A DNA stretch of 64,000 nucleotides from Blautia_A ammoniilytica (lineage in GTDB: Bacteria; Bacillota; Clostridia; Lachnospirales; Lachnospiraceae). Below, piece by piece: positions 61,801-64,000 of this stretch; within the stretch, counting starts at the first letter, position 1, and every line of letters begins with the position of its first letter. A program made the position numbers and the translations under genes. Below the pieces are notes generated by a model. That model had not been told where the DNA came from, did no database searches, and worked only from the letters and a program-made list of their open reading frames with translations. The DNA is taken from positions 14,260 through 78,259 of the forward strand of contig NZ_JAOQJL010000016.1 in assembly GCF_025566965.1 (NCBI RefSeq), given 5' to 3'.

Positions 61801-64000
61801 CAGTTAAGGTGCCAGTGGGAGAGCCGATAAGTTCTGTTGATTCACTGATTGTGAAGGCGGCTTTTGGAGATAAATCTTATAAAAAAGATCTGCACTGGAC
61901 GAAGGATGGATATAATGAGGGCGAACTGGAAGTCAGTATACAGATTTGTGATCCTTCAAATTCTGTCCATCTGGATGAAATTAATGTTGAACTGAAAAAC
62001 CTGAAAATGTTTAAGGTAAAGGATGCTTCAAAGGTAACGAATATAGGTTCTGATTATACATATTGCCTGAATATGGATCAGGGAATTGATGTGGGGCAAA
62101 CAATAACAGTCAAGCTGACTCTGACGAAAAAAGGACTGACATGGTGGAAACCGGATGATGGAAATGTACATTCTGGTGAGATTATTGTTAATATTAATGG
62201 AGCAGATGAAAAAGGAAGCATTGTCAGTGGGTGTTTTTCTTTGGATGTCAGCTATCAGAATGAGTTAAAGAAAGTGGGGGCAGGTGACGAAGAGAAAGCT
62301 GAAAAGAAGGCACAGAAAGATGCGGATAAGTCTTTGACGGAAACAGTAGATGCGTTTGTGGATCTTAGTGACAAAATGGTGCTTGATCCGAATATTGAGA
62401 CTTATCTTGGACATAATCAATTTGAAGCTTTGAAGCTGTTGATTTATTCAGAAATAGCTATGGCAAATATTTCGAAAGAGTATTTTACATCTTCCGGTCT
62501 GTCGGATGAGGTTGCAGAGAAAATCATGGAAAAGTTTTTAGGATATGAAAAGCCGAAATTTGGCATAGCAGATAAAAGGGTTCCGATCGAGGTGGTTGTA
62601 CAGGGGCTGAATGATCAACTGTATCAGTTTAGTTTTGACTGCGATGTTTCCGTATATTCTTATGATGGTAATCCTTATGGAATCAATGGGACAATTGTTA
62701 CGAAGATGTGGCGGGTTTCAGAACTAAATCAGAAGCAGGAAGAAATCAGATGTTCTACAGGACTGATTAATGAGGCTGATCTGGAACAGTTTACGCAAAG
62801 TTTATGGAATGCTGCCGAATCGTCTATAAAGAGTGCGTATATGGAAATATGGGGAAATGATGCAAATAAGGTTGCGAATGAGATCGTGGAGGGCTGTATA
62901 GACAGCATTGCCAGTAAGGCTGCGAAATATGGTTTGGAAAAACCAATCCAAATGGTTTTGGAGAAATTCTATAAGATTAAGTTAAAAGATCAATTTTCCC
63001 AGAAATTTTTTGATCTGTTGATTTATCCATCTAAAAAAGGCATGGCAGGATGCCCAGTAGACGTTTATGTATATAATTCCAGTAATGTTCTGGTGGGAAG
63101 TATTATTTCTGATGAGGTTTCCATTTTAGGAGTTGGAGTAGCACTTTGGACGGTAGGGGATGACAAGTATTTCCAGCTGTTTGATGATACTTATCGACTG
63201 GTTTATAAAGCTACAGGTACCGGAACTATGAACATCAGTATTTATGATCAGATGGCGAATAATTATAATTACAGAAGCTGTGAATTTATTCAGATACCGT
63301 TAAATCCGAATGTGGAGTACACTCAGTCGATTAACAATGAGTTTATGACAAGCGTTGAGAATTACAAAGTGACTTCTAACCAGGGTGAGGTGATTAATGC
63401 AAGTAAAGTACAGGATTTATATGAAACGATAACTATTCCTGAGAATCCGACACCAGCACCAACGGTGCCTCCAGTACCAACGGTGGAACCGACACCAGCA
63501 CCAACGGCGACACCAACACCGACACCGGAGTCACACATCTGGGGCGCTTGGAAAACGGTGCAGGAGGCAGATGTGTTCCATCCGGAACTGCAGGAAAGAA
63601 GTTGTGTAAGCTGTGGAGAGAAGGAACAAAAGGTAGCAGGAGATAAGCTTTCTCCGGTATTAGAATTAAATGCTGCAGCAGTTACGCTGAAAGTAAAGCA
63701 GGCAACCACCGGCTTGAAAATCACCCGGATTCAGAAGGGAGACTCCGTAGTTTCCTGGAAATCCAGCAACATCAAAATTGTGAAGGTCTCCTCTAAAGGA
63801 AAACTAACAGCGCAGAAGAAAACCGGAAAAGCTACCGTAACGGTTACCCTGAAAAGTGGAATCAGCAAAAAGATTACCGTTAAAGTGCAGAAAAAAGCAG
63901 TTGCAACAACGAAATTTACTGGCTTAACGAAAAAAGTTACACTGAAAAAAGGAAAAAGTATAGCATTAAAACCAATCCGGCAGCCGTTTACATCAATTGA
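58881..64000 (+). CDS. Large secreted BspA-type leucine-rich-repeat protein (3' truncated by window)
   Basis: At least 1706 residues, with the frame open to the window end. A signal peptide (about 1-25) precedes an acidic region and an EF-hand-like loop, DADHNDWLDHDE (130-141). A short internalin-like LRR stretch follows (about 155-215). The BspA block begins near LTIDGTGEM and has 14 tandem 23-residue LRR_5 repeats (433-754). A long beta-rich and coiled middle leads to a Pro/Thr linker (about 1524-1550), a CVSCGE module and a Big_2-like Ig domain. Probably a surface adhesin or host-interaction protein; its anchor lies beyond the window. Confidence 0.9.
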   Translation, partial: MKKKIISVILAFSMLGSQTGMVSASAEEFVCEDSHEQADTQENNAENFGSGESVPDIFFGNPDLEEGDSDAFSSGEDDFSHTDAESEDLIIAPADELEDGTGDSGDELIEISETEFPDMQFRNYVKTTFDADHNDWLDHDEIISATDMNVSDKEIKDLSGIEYFSNLIRLDCSQNRIRELDLTKNTCLMSVKCNDNLLEKIELPSKEMEYLNCENNCLSSLEMEDTTIVCEDEDSSEQGLIAGEQHVSVEAEQIDDSKWKLELASALNIHNMDKVVNVQFSSEMQDAFLEDGSIIFGTDLDSKPSFSYEYPVEIGDAVENMKVIVQVEFPKNGDSEGFSDSDGNMAEEPLSGELGEGQMIQEDVLAGVNEQDAESDTAAPTSGTCGDNLKWELDNGTLTIDGTGEMYDYHSPDSAPWHNDINNIKKVVIKQGVTSIGGDAFYGCSSLTSITIPSSVTSIGWWTFGHCGNLTSVTIPSGVTRIQNHAFCECRSLTSITIPSGVTSIEDSAFSGCSSLKSITIPSGVTRIQKYAFSGCSSLTSITIPSGVTRIGDSAFSGCSSLTSITIPSGVTSIEDGVFFGCSSLTSITIPSGVTSIGGDAFYECSSLKSITIPNSVTSIGIDAFLGCSSLTSITIPSGVTCIGRSVFYECSSLTSITIPSGVTHIVESAFYECSSLTSITIPSSVTGIGNYAFYGCSSLTSITIPSGVTSIEKGVFNGCSSLTSITIPSGVTSIECDAFYRCSSLADVYYEGSEAEWKNIYIDSYNTSLTEAKIHYNSSMPSFDKNFSLKVSNGGTVFGKENALFVDYEASVSGEADSEGKQIKWESSNPSVAEIDQKNAGLIVSQDGNSGSGWINLLTYDVGRTVISGTSVDGRKTSVAVEVEPELSPVNNSINISKETLVPLCSVKLEKANKEYLESFMKGLSVASEGAVTVRNTRYAISEDGKSAEFSAYVDLIGTEEGYVICTSKGGQTVKVPVGEPISSVDSLIVKAAFGDKSYKKDLHWTKDGYNEGELEVSIQICDPSNSVHLDEINVELKNLKMFKVKDASKVTNIGSDYTYCLNMDQGIDVGQTITVKLTLTKKGLTWWKPDDGNVHSGEIIVNINGADEKGSIVSGCFSLDVSYQNELKKVGAGDEEKAEKKAQKDADKSLTETVDAFVDLSDKMVLDPNIETYLGHNQFEALKLLIYSEIAMANISKEYFTSSGLSDEVAEKIMEKFLGYEKPKFGIADKRVPIEVVVQGLNDQLYQFSFDCDVSVYSYDGNPYGINGTIVTKMWRVSELNQKQEEIRCSTGLINEADLEQFTQSLWNAAESSIKSAYMEIWGNDANKVANEIVEGCIDSIASKAAKYGLEKPIQMVLEKFYKIKLKDQFSQKFFDLLIYPSKKGMAGCPVDVYVYNSSNVLVGSIISDEVSILGVGVALWTVGDDKYFQLFDDTYRLVYKATGTGTMNISIYDQMANNYNYRSCEFIQIPLNPNVEYTQSINNEFMTSVENYKVTSNQGEVINASKVQDLYETITIPENPTPAPTVPPVPTVEPTPAPTATPTPTPESHIWGAWKTVQEADVFHPELQERSCVSCGEKEQKVAGDKLSPVLELNAAAVTLKVKQATTGLKITRIQKGDSVVSWKSSNIKIVKVSSKGKLTAQKKTGKATVTVTLKSGISKKITVKVQKKAVATTKFTGLTKKVTLKKGKSIALKPIRQPFTSI
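60177..61142 (+). repeat. Fourteen 69-bp coding repeats in the BspA-like gene
   Basis: Each unit encodes VTSI-x4-AF-x2-CSSLTSITIPSG-like 23 residues. Long DNA stretches such as CATCCCGAGCGGAGTGACACGTATCCAG recur almost unchanged in shorter form across units, so the array is prone to unequal recombination. The last unit diverges (CSSLADVYYEGS), marking the cap. Confidence 0.95.

Overview
This is a chromosomal stretch of an anaerobic Firmicute, most likely a gut Lachnospiraceae (Blautia/Dorea-like). The evidence is strong AGGAGG ribosome binding sites, a moderate-to-low G+C content, a selenium-linked molybdenum hydroxylase locus, anaerobic (early cobalt) cobalamin genes, and a BspA-type surface protein with bacterial Ig-like repeats. 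The genus is an inference; the family-level signal rests on gene content.

Layout. (1) 1-9.2 kb: a purine/urate-type catabolic locus. xdhA (cut by the window edge), xdhB, xdhC, yqeB, yqeC and mocA run forward and converge on a reverse operon dpaL(ygeX)-ygeY-ygeW-arcC. (2) 9.4-15 kb: a DUF1015 protein, two small unknowns, a YheO-type PAS regulator, a dihydropyrimidinase and an XdhC-like protein with unusual domain order, probably more of the same pathway. (3) 15-24 kb: housekeeping genes: SH3-type lipoprotein, luxS, trpS, cyclophilin lipoprotein, mnmM, the CoA block coaBC-panT-coaX, an RluA-type pseudouridine synthase and a MATE pump. (4) 24.2-36.5 kb: a tightly overlapping 11-gene cobalamin operon, cbiD-cobI-cobM-cbiG-cobJ-(cobK/cbiE/cbiT)-cbiA-cbiB-cobD-cbiP-cbiC. 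Only two junctions are wide, and both hold repeats: a 7 x 13-bp tandem array and a 216-bp palindrome cluster. (5) 36.5-42.2 kb: a MocR/PdxR-type regulator divergent from a pyridoxal kinase, a radical SAM protein, a ~196-bp imperfect palindrome, an IS200/IS605-type element with intact TnpB but frameshifted TnpA, and a precorrin-2 dehydrogenase. (6) 42.3-58 kb: lactonase, aroC, corA, a rhomboid-like membrane protein, pyk, lysA, tRNA-Leu(CAA), ftsH, a zinc-finger membrane protein, polA-coaE-walJ and the ACT/UPF0210 pair. (7) 58-64 kb: a MATE pseudogene behind an orphan promoter-hairpin-terminator leader, then a giant secreted leucine-rich-repeat protein that runs off the window.

How it fits together. 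The xdh/yqeB/yqeC/mocA genes would make and mature a molybdenum (probably selenium-dependent) hydroxylase. YgeX/Y/W, carbamate kinase and the dihydropyrimidinase would open and ferment the purine-derived ring, possibly yielding ATP from carbamoyl phosphate. The cobalamin operon makes cobyrinate diamide and the aminopropanol arm. The neighbouring PLP kinase/regulator pair is consistent with the PLP need of CobD. The most unusual material is in non-coding DNA: paired structured repeats whose outer stems differ in sequence but stay complementary, the tandem array inside an operon, the giant palindrome, and a likely TnpB guide-RNA locus.
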